64,000 nt of DNA. Origin: DATFVJ01 sp963851085 (GTDB taxonomy: Bacteria; Actinomycetota; Actinomycetes; Streptosporangiales; Streptosporangiaceae). How positions within the stretch are numbered: position 1 is the stretch's first letter; every line of letters starts with the position of its first letter. Below, piece by piece: positions 1 through 7,364 of this stretch. The stretch covers positions 1-64,000 of the forward strand of contig CAWKNX010000010.1 of assembly GCA_963851085.1 (NCBI GenBank), read 5' to 3'. The notes below the pieces were generated by a model that had not been told where the DNA came from, ran no database searches, and worked only from the letters and a program-made list of their open reading frames with translations. The position numbers and the translations under genes are program-made.

Positions 1-1653
1 CGGTGGCGGCGTATCGGTGCAGGTCGTGCAGGGTGGCGAGGCTTGCGGTCCGGGCGGGGATGGCGATGTCGTGCCGGGCGAGCAGGTCGCTGGTGTGCTT
101 GATGGCGGTGCTGAGGGTGGCGGGGTGGACGCCGAGCAGGTAGGCCAGGACGTGCAGCGGCAGGCCGGGGCGGGCGCGCGCGAGGGTGGCGGTGAGCTGG
201 GTGGTGAGGGTGAGCTTGGGCGGGCTGCCGGCGCGGCGGCGGGGGTGGCCGCGGGCCAGGTGGAGATGGTGCTCGCGGGCGGCGGCGGCGGGGAGTTCCA
301 GCCGGGTGACGAGGCTGCCGAGGTCGCGGGCGGTCATCCCGGTCAGCGCGGGGTGGGCCAGGGCGGCCGCGGCCTGGTCGCGGTACGGGCGGCCGGTGCT
401 GGCGGCGGCGGGGGCGGGGCGGGCCTGGGCGCGGCCGGGCTGATGGTGTAGTTCCATTCGCCGTGGAAGCCGTGCCGCGTCAGGGCGCCGGCGTCTTCCA
501 TGTCCCGGAGCTGCGCCCTGGTGATCTTGACGCCGCGGGGGTAGTCCCTGGTGTCCAGCTGCGCGGTGACGGCCAGCCCGGTCGTGGTGGTGGTCGCGGC
601 GATGGTGTTGACGATGACCTCGTGGCTGGTCAGCGGGCGGGCCCGCCAGTTGCGGGAGATCTGGGAGAACAGCCGGTGCTCTATTTTGTTCCACTTGGAG
701 GTGCCCGGCGGGAAGTGGCAGACGGTGATCTCCAGCCCGGTGTCCCTGGCCAGGTCGGCCAGGGCGGTCTTCCACGCCCCGGTCCGGTACCCGTTGCTCC
801 CGCCGGCGTTGGCGGTGACCAGCAGCCGCCGCGCGCCGGGGTACCGGTCCTTCCCCAGGGTGTTCCACCAGCAGCGGATCGATTCCGCCGCGAACGCGGC
901 GGTGTCATGGTCGGTGCCCACGTTCACGAACCCGGCGTTCGCGGCCACGTCATAGACCCCGTACGGGGTCACCTTGCCCAGCTCCTCATCGGGGAAGTCA
1001 TGGTCGCGGACCGTCACCGGATCCCCCCTGGGCCGCCACTCCTGCCCGGCCTGGGCGTACTGGCCGGCCTGCTCCTTCTTCTTGGCATCCACGCTGATCG
1101 CCGGCTGGCCCGCGGCGATATGCGTCTTTGCCTGCTCGCTGATGTAGCGGAACTGAGCGTCGCGGTCGGGGTGCTGGCGGCCCTCGATCGTCTTGGCGTT
1201 GGCCTGCAGGCTGTAGCCATTCGCGTGCAGCAGCCGCGCCGCCGCCTGCCGGCTGCACCGGTGCCCCTGCGCGGCCAGCTCATCAGACAGGTTCTTCAGC
1301 GACTTCGCCGTCCACACCAGCGGCGACTCCGGATCCCCCCGCGTGCTGTCTTCCACCAGCGCCAGCAGCGCGGGCTCCAGACCCGGGTCCGCCGCAGTCA
1401 GCGGCTTGCGCCCCCCGCCCGGACGGCGCACCCGGCCCTCCGGGGCGCACTGGCCCGAGGCCAGCTCCGCGGCCCCGTCCGCGACCGTCTGCCAGGCCGC
1501 CCCGGTCATCCTGGCCACCGCCGTGACCCCGCCGTCCCCCGCGGCCCGCGCCACCGCGCCCAGCGCCAGCCGCCTGGCCTTCTCATCCAGCGCCGGCAGC
1601 AGCAGCTCCAGCTCCGGCCCCATCAGCCTCAGAAGTTCCGCATTCGCGCCCAT
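1..1653 (-). pseudogene. ISAzo13-family transposase, frameshifted and with an altered catalytic residue
   Basis: The reverse strand encodes a DDE transposase of the ISAzo13 type. The chosen start is the ATG at 1653 (MGANAELL), because the codons upstream to 1737 look non-coding. Recognisable blocks are ISVDAKKKE (first Asp), LLVTANAGGSNG, and CHFPPGTSKWNKIEHRLFS (Glu). In the family the second block normally reads TAD(G/A)GGSN, so an Asn (AAC, near 810) stands where the second catalytic Asp is expected. The frame closes at 343 after a proline run. In another frame the product clearly continues from about 385 to the window edge (YRDQAAAALAHPALTG ... LLGVHPATLS), which matches the C-terminal extension of long actinobacterial members. 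The frame change falls in a G/C-rich tract near 385-430. The element is probably inactive, and its left end lies outside the window. Confidence 0.8.
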
Positions 1654-2053
1654 TACCGCATCCTGACACGCGACACGCCGGTAACTCAGAAAGCGCCGGG
1701 ATAAACCGGCATGGAGGAGGAGATGGAAGAGCTCCACGCCGAAGGGCTAGCGACCCACGGCGACCCCGAGTCATGCGTCGACGACCCGCGAGGGCGTGGC
1801 GAAGCGTTGACAGGGGCACGTGCAGGCCGGGCTATTGAGCCGCGAAATCAGGATTCGGGGTGCCCACGCTGTTGAGTTGGCGGAAGGCAACATCTGTGGC
1901 GGCGCTAGCGCGAGCCGCTGGAGGACCCCGCGCGGTCGGAGAACCAGGGCATGTACGGAACCTCCATGCGCGAGAACCGGGAGAGCCCGCGCCTGCCCGT
2001 CCGGCTGATCACCGGGCGGGCCGCTCAGGGAACGCCGAGGCGGTAATCCTGGG

Positions 2054-3523
2054 ATGAACGGGCACGGGCAGTCGGATCGCTCCGTAGTACCTGCGAACCC
2101 GCTGAACAAGGCTGCGGCTGCGGAGGCGGGGGAGGAAAGGGAGCGAACCAAGGGGAACACGGGCAGTGAAACACGCCCCGGACGCAGTGCCGGGCCAGGT
2201 GTGTCACGTGAGCTGGACCGTGTGCGGCAAGTGGCAGTACGGGACAAGGGAGCGCGGTTCACGGCGCTGTTGCACCATGTCAGCCTGGAGCGGCTGGTGA
2301 TGGCCTACCGGGACCTGAGCCCGAAGGCCTCGCCGGGTGTGGACGGGGTGACGTGGGATGCCTACGGGCAGGACCTGGTGGCGAACCTCCGGGACCTGCA
2401 CGAGCGGGTGCAGCAGGGGTGCTACCGGGCGAGTCCGTCGCGGCGGGCGTACATCCCGAAGGCGGACGGGCGGCTGCGGCCGCTCGGCATCGCCGCGCTG
2501 GAGGACAAGATCGTCCAGCGGGCCGTCGTCGAGGTGCTCAACGCCATCTACGAGGCGGACTTCCGGGGCTTCTCCTACGGGTTCCGGCCGGGCCGCGGCC
2601 CGCACCAGGCGCTGGATGCCCTGGCGGCCGGGATCACGGGGAGGAGAGTGAACTGGGTGCTGGACGCGGACATCCGCGACTTCTTCGGCCAGCTTGATCG
2701 GGACTGGCTGGGAAAGTTTCTCCGGCACCGGATCGCGGATGAGCGGGTCCTGCGGCTGATCGGCAAGTGGCTGGCCGCAGGAGTCATCGAGGACGGGGAA
2801 TGGACGCAGAGCGAGAAAGGCTCACCGCAGGGGGCATCGGTATCACCGCTGCTCGCGAACGTGTACCTGCACTACGTCCTGGACCTGTGGGCCGACTGGT
2901 GGAGGAAACGCCACGCGCGCGGCGACGTGATCATCGTGCGGTTCGCGGACGACTTCATCGTCGGGTTCGAGTACCAAGAGGACGCAGAGCGGTTCCTGGA
3001 CGAGCTGCGCGGCAGGTTCGCGAAGTTCGGGCTGGAGCTGCACCCGGGCAAGACCCGGCTGATCGAGTTCGGGCGGCTCGCCGTCACGAGGCGAGCACGC
3101 CGTGGCCTGGGAAAACCAGAGACGTTCGACTTCCTCGGCCTCACGCACATCTGCGCGAGGTCTACGAAAGGGCGGTTCTGGGTCAAGCGGATCACGATCT
3201 CGAAACGGATGCGGGCGAAGCTGAAAGAGGTCAAAAACCAGCTCACGCGGCGCATGCATCAGCCCATCCCGGAACAAGGCCGCTGGCTGGCCAGCGTGGT
3301 GCGCGGGCACATGGCCTACTACGCCGTGCCCGGCAACATCCAGGCAGTGGCGGCGTTCCGCGACCAGCTGATCCGGCACTGGCGCAAGACGCTGCGGCGC
3401 CGCAGCCAGAAAGCCCGGATCAGCTGGGAGCGGATGGACCGGATCGCAACCCGGTGGCTACCGCGACCCCGCACCATGCACCCCTACCCGGACGTACGCT
3501 TCGCCGCCACACACCCAAGGTAG
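2054..3523 (+). CDS. ltrA: Group II intron reverse transcriptase/maturase
   Basis: This 489-residue protein acts as the intron-encoded reverse transcriptase and splicing maturase. Visible RT blocks are SPGVDGVTWDAY (about residue 94), IPKADGRLRPLGI (RT1/2), VLDADIRDFFGQLD (block 3, first catalytic Asp), GSPQGASVSPLLANVYLHYVLD (block 4, about 256) and the active-site box RFADDFIVGF (about 297; FADD rather than YADD). The thumb/X domain follows and ends in WRKTLRRRSQKARISWERM. No C-terminal HNH endonuclease domain is visible, so this is an endonuclease-minus type that would rely on strand-displacement priming at replication forks or single-stranded DNA. The first 55 residues are low complexity and may not be translated. 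It is full length without frameshifts, so it could still be active. Confidence 0.93.
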   Translation: MNGHGQSDRSVVPANPLNKAAAAEAGEERERTKGNTGSETRPGRSAGPGVSRELDRVRQVAVRDKGARFTALLHHVSLERLVMAYRDLSPKASPGVDGVTWDAYGQDLVANLRDLHERVQQGCYRASPSRRAYIPKADGRLRPLGIAALEDKIVQRAVVEVLNAIYEADFRGFSYGFRPGRGPHQALDALAAGITGRRVNWVLDADIRDFFGQLDRDWLGKFLRHRIADERVLRLIGKWLAAGVIEDGEWTQSEKGSPQGASVSPLLANVYLHYVLDLWADWWRKRHARGDVIIVRFADDFIVGFEYQEDAERFLDELRGRFAKFGLELHPGKTRLIEFGRLAVTRRARRGLGKPETFDFLGLTHICARSTKGRFWVKRITISKRMRAKLKEVKNQLTRRMHQPIPEQGRWLASVVRGHMAYYAVPGNIQAVAAFRDQLIRHWRKTLRRRSQKARISWERMDRIATRWLPRPRTMHPYPDVRFAATHPR

Positions 3524-3596
3524 GAGCCCAGTGCGGTAATCCCGCACGCTGGGATCTGCGCGGGGGGCCGCCCGCAAGGGCGGTCCCTACCGCGAC
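3524..3596 (+). ncRNA. Group II intron domains V and VI
   Basis: Positions 3524-3556 fold as the domain V hairpin: GAGCCCAGTGCGG, a GTAA-type loop, then CCGCACGCTGGGATC. The catalytic AGC triad is near the base and there is a two-nucleotide bulge on the 3' side. Positions 3557-3596 form a domain VI hairpin whose GGGCCGCCC and GGGCGGTCCC arms close on GCAA. The CTACC on its 3' side offers a branch-point adenosine, and the RNA would end in CGAC. It begins right after the maturase stop, the usual arrangement when the ORF sits in domain IV. Confidence 0.8.
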
Positions 3597-3720
3597 CCTT
3601 ATTCCCGGATTCACACATACCGCGGACAAGTTACCGCGATCATGAAAGCCCGGCGCTGCCGGGCCGCTGTCAACGCCTGAATCGTGATCGATGGCCCGTT
3701 GGGCGCCGGAATCTGGCGCC
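3597..3720 (-). repeat. Dispersed palindromic repeat, copy D (truncated at the intron junction)
   Basis: AAGTTACCGCGATCATG at 3628-3644 is the right arm of a palindrome found complete at 19907-19959, 54290-54338 and 60925-60975. Read on the reverse strand, the flank 3645-3712 (cccggcagcgccgggcttt, gcccaacgggccat) also matches the flank of the 19.9 kb copy, so the element here is over 100 bp long. The other arm is missing: the sequence stops matching where the group II intron ends. No gene is seen between 3597 and 3826. Confidence 0.7.
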
Positions 3721-3826
3721 TCTGCGGGGCGATGGTGGGCCTTGCGCGCCATCGTGCGCCCTGGTGGCCACCATCGGCAGCGTGCCGCCGTGCACGCCGG
3801 TGGCGTCGCGGCTGACCAAGAACCGC

Positions 3827-4582
3827 CTAGCCGAAGCGGCCCGCCAGCGACCTGAACAACCCAGGCGCCGCGCCATGGATCCAGGCGGCATATTTCATCC
3901 AGCCGGGGATGAACACCTCGGCGCGGTTCCGCTCGACAGCGGACAGGATGGCCTGGGCCACCCGTTCAGGAGAAATGGGGGCCGGCCGTTTCCGCTGGTA
4001 CGCAGTGCCGCGCCGGTCGAAGAACGGCGTGTCGATCACGCCGGGAAAGACGACGGAGACGTCGGCGCCGCTGCCGCGAAGCTCGTAGCGGATGCTCTCG
4101 GCGAAGTAGCGCACGCCCGCCTTGGTCGCGGCGTACGCGGCTTCTCGCCGTACGCCGGTCGCGCCCGCGATGGACGAGACAAACACGACATGCCCGCGCC
4201 CGCGATGGGCCATGGCCGGCGTGAGCAGGCGGGTCAGCCGCAGCGGCGCGGCCAGGTTGACGGCGACCAGTTGCTCCTCGACCGCTGCGGGGATGTCGCC
4301 GAAGGAGCCTTCCCAGCCGATGCCGGCGTTGTTGATCAGCACATCGACGCCGTCTGGCGCGGCGCGGAGTGCGGCGTCCGCGAGATCGTCCGCACCGTCA
4401 GACGTGGCGAGGTCGGCGGTGAGCGCGACGCCGCCGGTCTGCGCGGCGACTGCGGCAAGGCGTTCTCGGTCACGCCCGGCGACCAGTGGCCGCGCACCCG
4501 CAGCGGCCATCGTGCGTGCGGTCGCCGCGCCGATTCCAGACGATCCCCCTGTGATCAGGACGACGGCGCCAGAAAGCTGCAT
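3827..4582 (-). CDS. SDR-family NAD(P)-dependent oxidoreductase
   Basis: This is a 251-residue classical short-chain dehydrogenase with a Rossmann fold. The cofactor motif TGGSSGIG is at residues 11-18, NNAG follows strand 4, and the catalytic Ser (SSIAGATG) precedes YAATK, which carries the catalytic Tyr and Lys. The ATG at 4582 places the glycine motif at the usual distance from the N-terminus. The C-terminal PGWMKYAAWIHGAAPGLF resembles the membrane-associated tail of DltE/YqjQ-like members that act on lipid-like or bulky substrates, so the substrate is unknown. It is not obviously in an operon: a tandem-repeat tract separates it from the CBS gene, which lies on the same strand and whose product it would follow. 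Confidence 0.85.
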   Translation of the reverse strand: MQLSGAVVLITGGSSGIGAATARTMAAAGARPLVAGRDRERLAAVAAQTGGVALTADLATSDGADDLADAALRAAPDGVDVLINNAGIGWEGSFGDIPAAVEEQLVAVNLAAPLRLTRLLTPAMAHRGRGHVVFVSSIAGATGVRREAAYAATKAGVRYFAESIRYELRGSGADVSVVFPGVIDTPFFDRRGTAYQRKRPAPISPERVAQAILSAVERNRAEVFIPGWMKYAAWIHGAAPGLFRSLAGRFG

Positions 4583-4616
4583 GGCGCCACACTCTCGCGT
4601 ACGTGCGTCACGAGGC

Positions 4617-4682
4617 GCAACCGGCTACCGCCGGTCGGCTACCGCGGTCGGCTACCGCCGGTCGGCTACCGCCGGTCGGCGG
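4617..4682. repeat. 15-bp tandem repeat
   Basis: About four copies of a 15-bp unit, GGCTACCGCCGGTCG and close variants, lie between the SDR and CBS genes. No coding signal was found in 4583-4775. Confidence 0.85.
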
Positions 4683-4775
4683 ATCCGCCGCTGTGGCTGG
4701 CTGCACTGCTCGCAGGCGCCCGCGGCCGCCTGTCCCGCGGCCCCGGTGCCCCGCGGTCGGTCCTGTCCAGGCCGC

Positions 4776-5165
4776 CTACTCGGCGGCCACCGGACTGGAT
4801 GCCCAGCAGCGCACGATGTCCCGCATGGACAATAGGCCGCTGGCGTCCTGCCCGTCGACGACGATCAGGTGGCGGAATCCGCCGCGGACCATCGCGGTCG
4901 CGGCCTGTTCGAGTGTCCAGTCAGGCGACGCGAAGACCAGGTCGCTCGTGCGGTGATGGGCGACGAGTTCGGTGTCCGGGTCCTCGCCGGCGCCCACGGA
5001 GTCGAGGATGTCGCGTTCGGTGAGAATGCCGATCCCTGCGTGCCCGGAGTCGATCACGATGGCGGCACCCACCCGCCGTGATGACATCAGCCGCGCCGCC
5101 TCCCGAAGCGTGTGCGCCGGGCCCACGGTAAGGACAAGTGGGCTCATGCCGTCCCGTACTCGCAT
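4776..5165 (-). CDS. CBS-domain pair protein
   Basis: This 129-residue protein consists only of two tandem CBS motifs. The first covers roughly residues 8-58 (MSPLVLTVGPAHTLREAARLMSSRRVGAAIVID, then ILTERDI). The second covers about 70-125 (SPDWTLEQAATAMVRGGFRHLIVVD, then LLSMRDIV). Such pairs form a Bateman module that binds adenosine nucleotides and usually senses energy state or regulates a partner. The ATG at 5165 is preceded by GGAGAG about 11 nt upstream. No enzymatic domain is attached, and no partner can be named from the neighbours. Confidence 0.88.
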   Translation of the reverse strand: MRVRDGMSPLVLTVGPAHTLREAARLMSSRRVGAAIVIDSGHAGIGILTERDILDSVGAGEDPDTELVAHHRTSDLVFASPDWTLEQAATAMVRGGFRHLIVVDGQDASGLLSMRDIVRCWASSPVAAE

Positions 5166-5275
5166 GATCGATCACTCTCCGGAGGATGCTGAGCGGCGTG
5201 GATTGTGAAATTGTGATTCGTTCCGTCCAGCATCGGCGAAAGTCCCCCGGACGGCAAGACCACGAGCGCAGACAG

Positions 5276-6064
5276 TCAGCCGCGGGGTGCGAGCATGGCG
5301 AGCGCTTCGTCGTGCAGATGCCCGTTCGTGCACAGGACACTGCCGCCGTCAGGCCGGGGCTCACCGCTGAGATCGGTGAAGACACCGCCCGCTTCCTCGA
5401 TGATCACCTGTAGGGCGGCGAGATCCCAGAGGTTCACCTCAGGCTCGGCGGCGATGTCGACCGAGCCCTCGGCGACCAGGACGTGTGACCAGAAATCACC
5501 GAAGGCGCGGGTCCGCCATACCGCGCGGGACAGCCCGAGGAAGCCGTCCAGCCTGCCCTGCTCTTCCCAGCCGCCCAGACTCGAGTAGGAGAACGACGCG
5601 TCCTCGAGTTTGGTCACCGAGGAGACCTGGCTCCGCGTGGCCTTGGTCAGGCTGCGGCCGGACCACGAGCCGCCTCCCCGCACGGCCCACCAGCGCCGGC
5701 TGAGCGTCGGCGCGGAGGCCACACCCACCACGACCTCGTTGCCCACCATCAGCGCGATAAGGGTGGCCCAAACGGGCACGCCCCGCACGTAGTTCTTCGT
5801 CCCGTCGATGGGATCCACTACCCAGCAGCGGGGCCCGATCCCCGTCTGGCCGGACTCCTCTCCGATGACCGCGTCGCGCGGGCGGGCCCTGCGCAGCACG
5901 TTGCGGAGTGAGTCCTCGACCGCACGATCGGCGTCGCTCACCGGCGTAAGGTCCGGTTTGGTCTCCACGCGCAGGTCGAGCGCGCGGAACCGCTGGGTGG
6001 TGATGTCGTCCGCCGCGTCGGCCAGAACGTGCGCAAGACGCAGGTCATCTGCGTAACCCGCCAT
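5276..6064 (-). CDS. hisN: Histidinol-phosphatase, inositol-monophosphatase family
   Basis: This 262-residue member of the Mg2+/Li+-dependent inositol monophosphatase family is the type that serves as histidinol-phosphatase in actinobacteria, the penultimate step of histidine synthesis. GEES at residues 68-71, DPIDGT at 84-89 and WDLAA at 213-217 are the metal-binding motifs. The ATG at 6064 (MAGYADD) is preferred to the upstream in-frame ATG at 6391, because the extra 109 residues are low complexity and unlike the family. It lies downstream of aroA and rsgA on the same strand, the block found in streptomycetes near sigR. Inositol-phosphate phosphatase activity cannot be excluded. Confidence 0.85.
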   Translation of the reverse strand: MAGYADDLRLAHVLADAADDITTQRFRALDLRVETKPDLTPVSDADRAVEDSLRNVLRRARPRDAVIGEESGQTGIGPRCWVVDPIDGTKNYVRGVPVWATLIALMVGNEVVVGVASAPTLSRRWWAVRGGGSWSGRSLTKATRSQVSSVTKLEDASFSYSSLGGWEEQGRLDGFLGLSRAVWRTRAFGDFWSHVLVAEGSVDIAAEPEVNLWDLAALQVIIEEAGGVFTDLSGEPRPDGGSVLCTNGHLHDEALAMLAPRG

Positions 6065-6131
6065 GGCGCGAAACGGTACCGCTTGCACCCCGGATTCCGT
6101 AACAGGGTGTCTGGTCCACGGCGTCGCGATG

Positions 6132-7364
6132 TCAGGGATCTTCGACGCCTTCGCGGCTGCGCAGCAGCCGCCGCAGGGAATCGAGCCGCGCGCCCAGCCT
6201 TTCCCGGTCGCGGGCGCTGTGGTGGCCCTGCACCCAGGCGTCGAGTGCGCAATCGGGCTCCAGGTGAGTGCAATGGGGTGGGCACTCGGCGGTGCCCGGC
6301 TCGAGGTCGGGGAACGCGCGGACGACCCGGTCGGCCGTGACGTGGCCGAGGCCGAAACTGCGCACGCCCGGCGTGTCGATGATCCAGCCACCGTCGGCTA
6401 GTGGGAGGGCGATGGCGGATGAGGAAGTGTGCCTGCCCCGGCCGGTGACCGGGTTGACCCCGGCGACGGCCCGCTCAGCAGTCGGCACGAGGGCATTGAC
6501 GAGCGTCGACTTGCCAACCCCTGAGGGCCCGATGAAAACGCTCAGCTGGCCGGCCAGCAGGCTGCGCAATGTGCCCAGATCATCGGGGGGTATCGGGGGG
6601 TCGCCCCCCCGGGCAGGCAGGGTATCGGGGGGTATCGGGCCCTCGGGGTCTGGGGTGTCCCCGGGTGGCTTGGTGCCCCCCCGGGCAGGCAGGGTATCGG
6701 GGGGTATCGGGCCCTCGGGGTCTGGGGTCTCCCCGGGTGGCTCGGTGCCCCCCCGGGCAGGCAGGGTATTTTTCCCGAACGGCTTGCGCGTAACGACACA
6801 GGTCAGGCCCAGTGGCTCATAGGCGCGGAGCAGGTCATCCGGGTCGGCAAGGTCAGCCTTGGTCAGGCAGAGCAGCGGCTTCAGGCCGGCGTCGTAGGCC
6901 GCCACCAGGCAACGGTCGATGAACCGTGGCCCTGGCGGCGGGTCGGCCAGCGCTGAGACGATCACCAATTGCTCCGCGTTGGCGACGACGACCCGCTCGA
7001 CCGGGTCCGTATCGTCCGCCGACCGGCGCAGAACCGACGTGCGCGGCTCGACCCTGACGATCCTCGCGAGCGTGTCGGGGGCGCCGGACGCGTCGCCGAT
7101 CAAGGCCACCCGGTCCCCGACCACTACGCGCTTGCGGCCGAGTTCGCGGGCTGTCATGGCGGCGACCACCCGGCCGTCGACGAGGCACGTGTAACGGCCC
7201 CTGTCGACAGCGGTGACGAATCCACCTACGGCGTCGGCGTGGGCAGGCCTGCGTCTCGTGCGGGGCCTGCTCCCTCGCCCTGGGCGCACCCGCACATCGT
7301 CCTCGTCCAGCTGACGGTAGTTCTGCCGCCGGTTCAGGGCGCGCTCTCCAGCATCTCCGTCCAC
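6132..7364 (-). CDS. rsgA: Ribosome small-subunit GTPase RsgA with a low-complexity insert
   Basis: RsgA is a circularly permuted GTPase that checks 30S subunit maturation. An OB-fold covers residues about 45-110. The G4 motif TKAD (168-171) comes before G1 GPSGVGKST (279-287) and G3 DTPGVRSFG (about 330-338), the diagnostic permutation. A zinc-binding CPPHCTH plus a distal Cys (361-372) is near the C-terminus. Residues about 198-263 are unusual: a 24-residue proline/glycine repeat (LPARGG ... PEGPIPP), present about 2.5 times, sits between G4 and G1 where normal family members have a short linker. The start at 7364 overlaps the aroA stop by 31 nt, which indicates translational coupling. The 410-residue length against about 330-350 usual is explained by the insert. 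Confidence 0.92.
   Translation of the reverse strand: MDGDAGERALNRRQNYRQLDEDDVRVRPGRGSRPRTRRRPAHADAVGGFVTAVDRGRYTCLVDGRVVAAMTARELGRKRVVVGDRVALIGDASGAPDTLARIVRVEPRTSVLRRSADDTDPVERVVVANAEQLVIVSALADPPPGPRFIDRCLVAAYDAGLKPLLCLTKADLADPDDLLRAYEPLGLTCVVTRKPFGKNTLPARGGTEPPGETPDPEGPIPPDTLPARGGTKPPGDTPDPEGPIPPDTLPARGGDPPIPPDDLGTLRSLLAGQLSVFIGPSGVGKSTLVNALVPTAERAVAGVNPVTGRGRHTSSSAIALPLADGGWIIDTPGVRSFGLGHVTADRVVRAFPDLEPGTAECPPHCTHLEPDCALDAWVQGHHSARDRERLGARLDSLRRLLRSREGVEDP
6585..6765 (-). repeat. In-frame 72-bp tandem repeat inside rsgA
   Basis: About 2.5 copies of a 72-bp unit lie in frame within rsgA. On the plus strand each unit contains CCCGGGCAGGCAGGGTATCG. The core (TGCC.GCCCGGGGGG.CGACCCCCC on the coding strand) matches the dispersed GC-rich family found between other genes in this window and at the 5' end of bioF. 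Confidence 0.85.

Larger units (their letters stand above)
1711..3596 (+). mobile_element. Group II intron (retroelement) carrying its own reverse transcriptase
   Basis: A maturase-type reverse transcriptase (2054-3523) is followed directly by a convincing domain V/VI pair, so the ribozyme 3' end can be set near 3596. The 5' boundary is not resolved. A GTGCAG at 1820 resembles the group II 5' consensus GTGYG only loosely. The stretch from about 1711, with blocks such as GAAGGGCTAGCGACCCACGG, is from memory conserved upstream of streptomycete introns of this type, so it is included. The transposase start region at 1653-1700 lies immediately upstream, and the IS may have truncated the intron 5' end. 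The 3' exon is a copy of the dispersed palindromic repeat seen elsewhere in this window. Confidence 0.7.

Noticed and set aside
463..1704. Plus-strand 413-residue ORF across the transposase
   Set aside because: It is the mirror of the transposase reading frame, an effect of high GC; no independent motif.
6064..6391. 109-residue N-terminal extension of HisN
   Set aside because: The extra residues are unlike the family and overlap rsgA; the ATG at 6064 gives the normal length.
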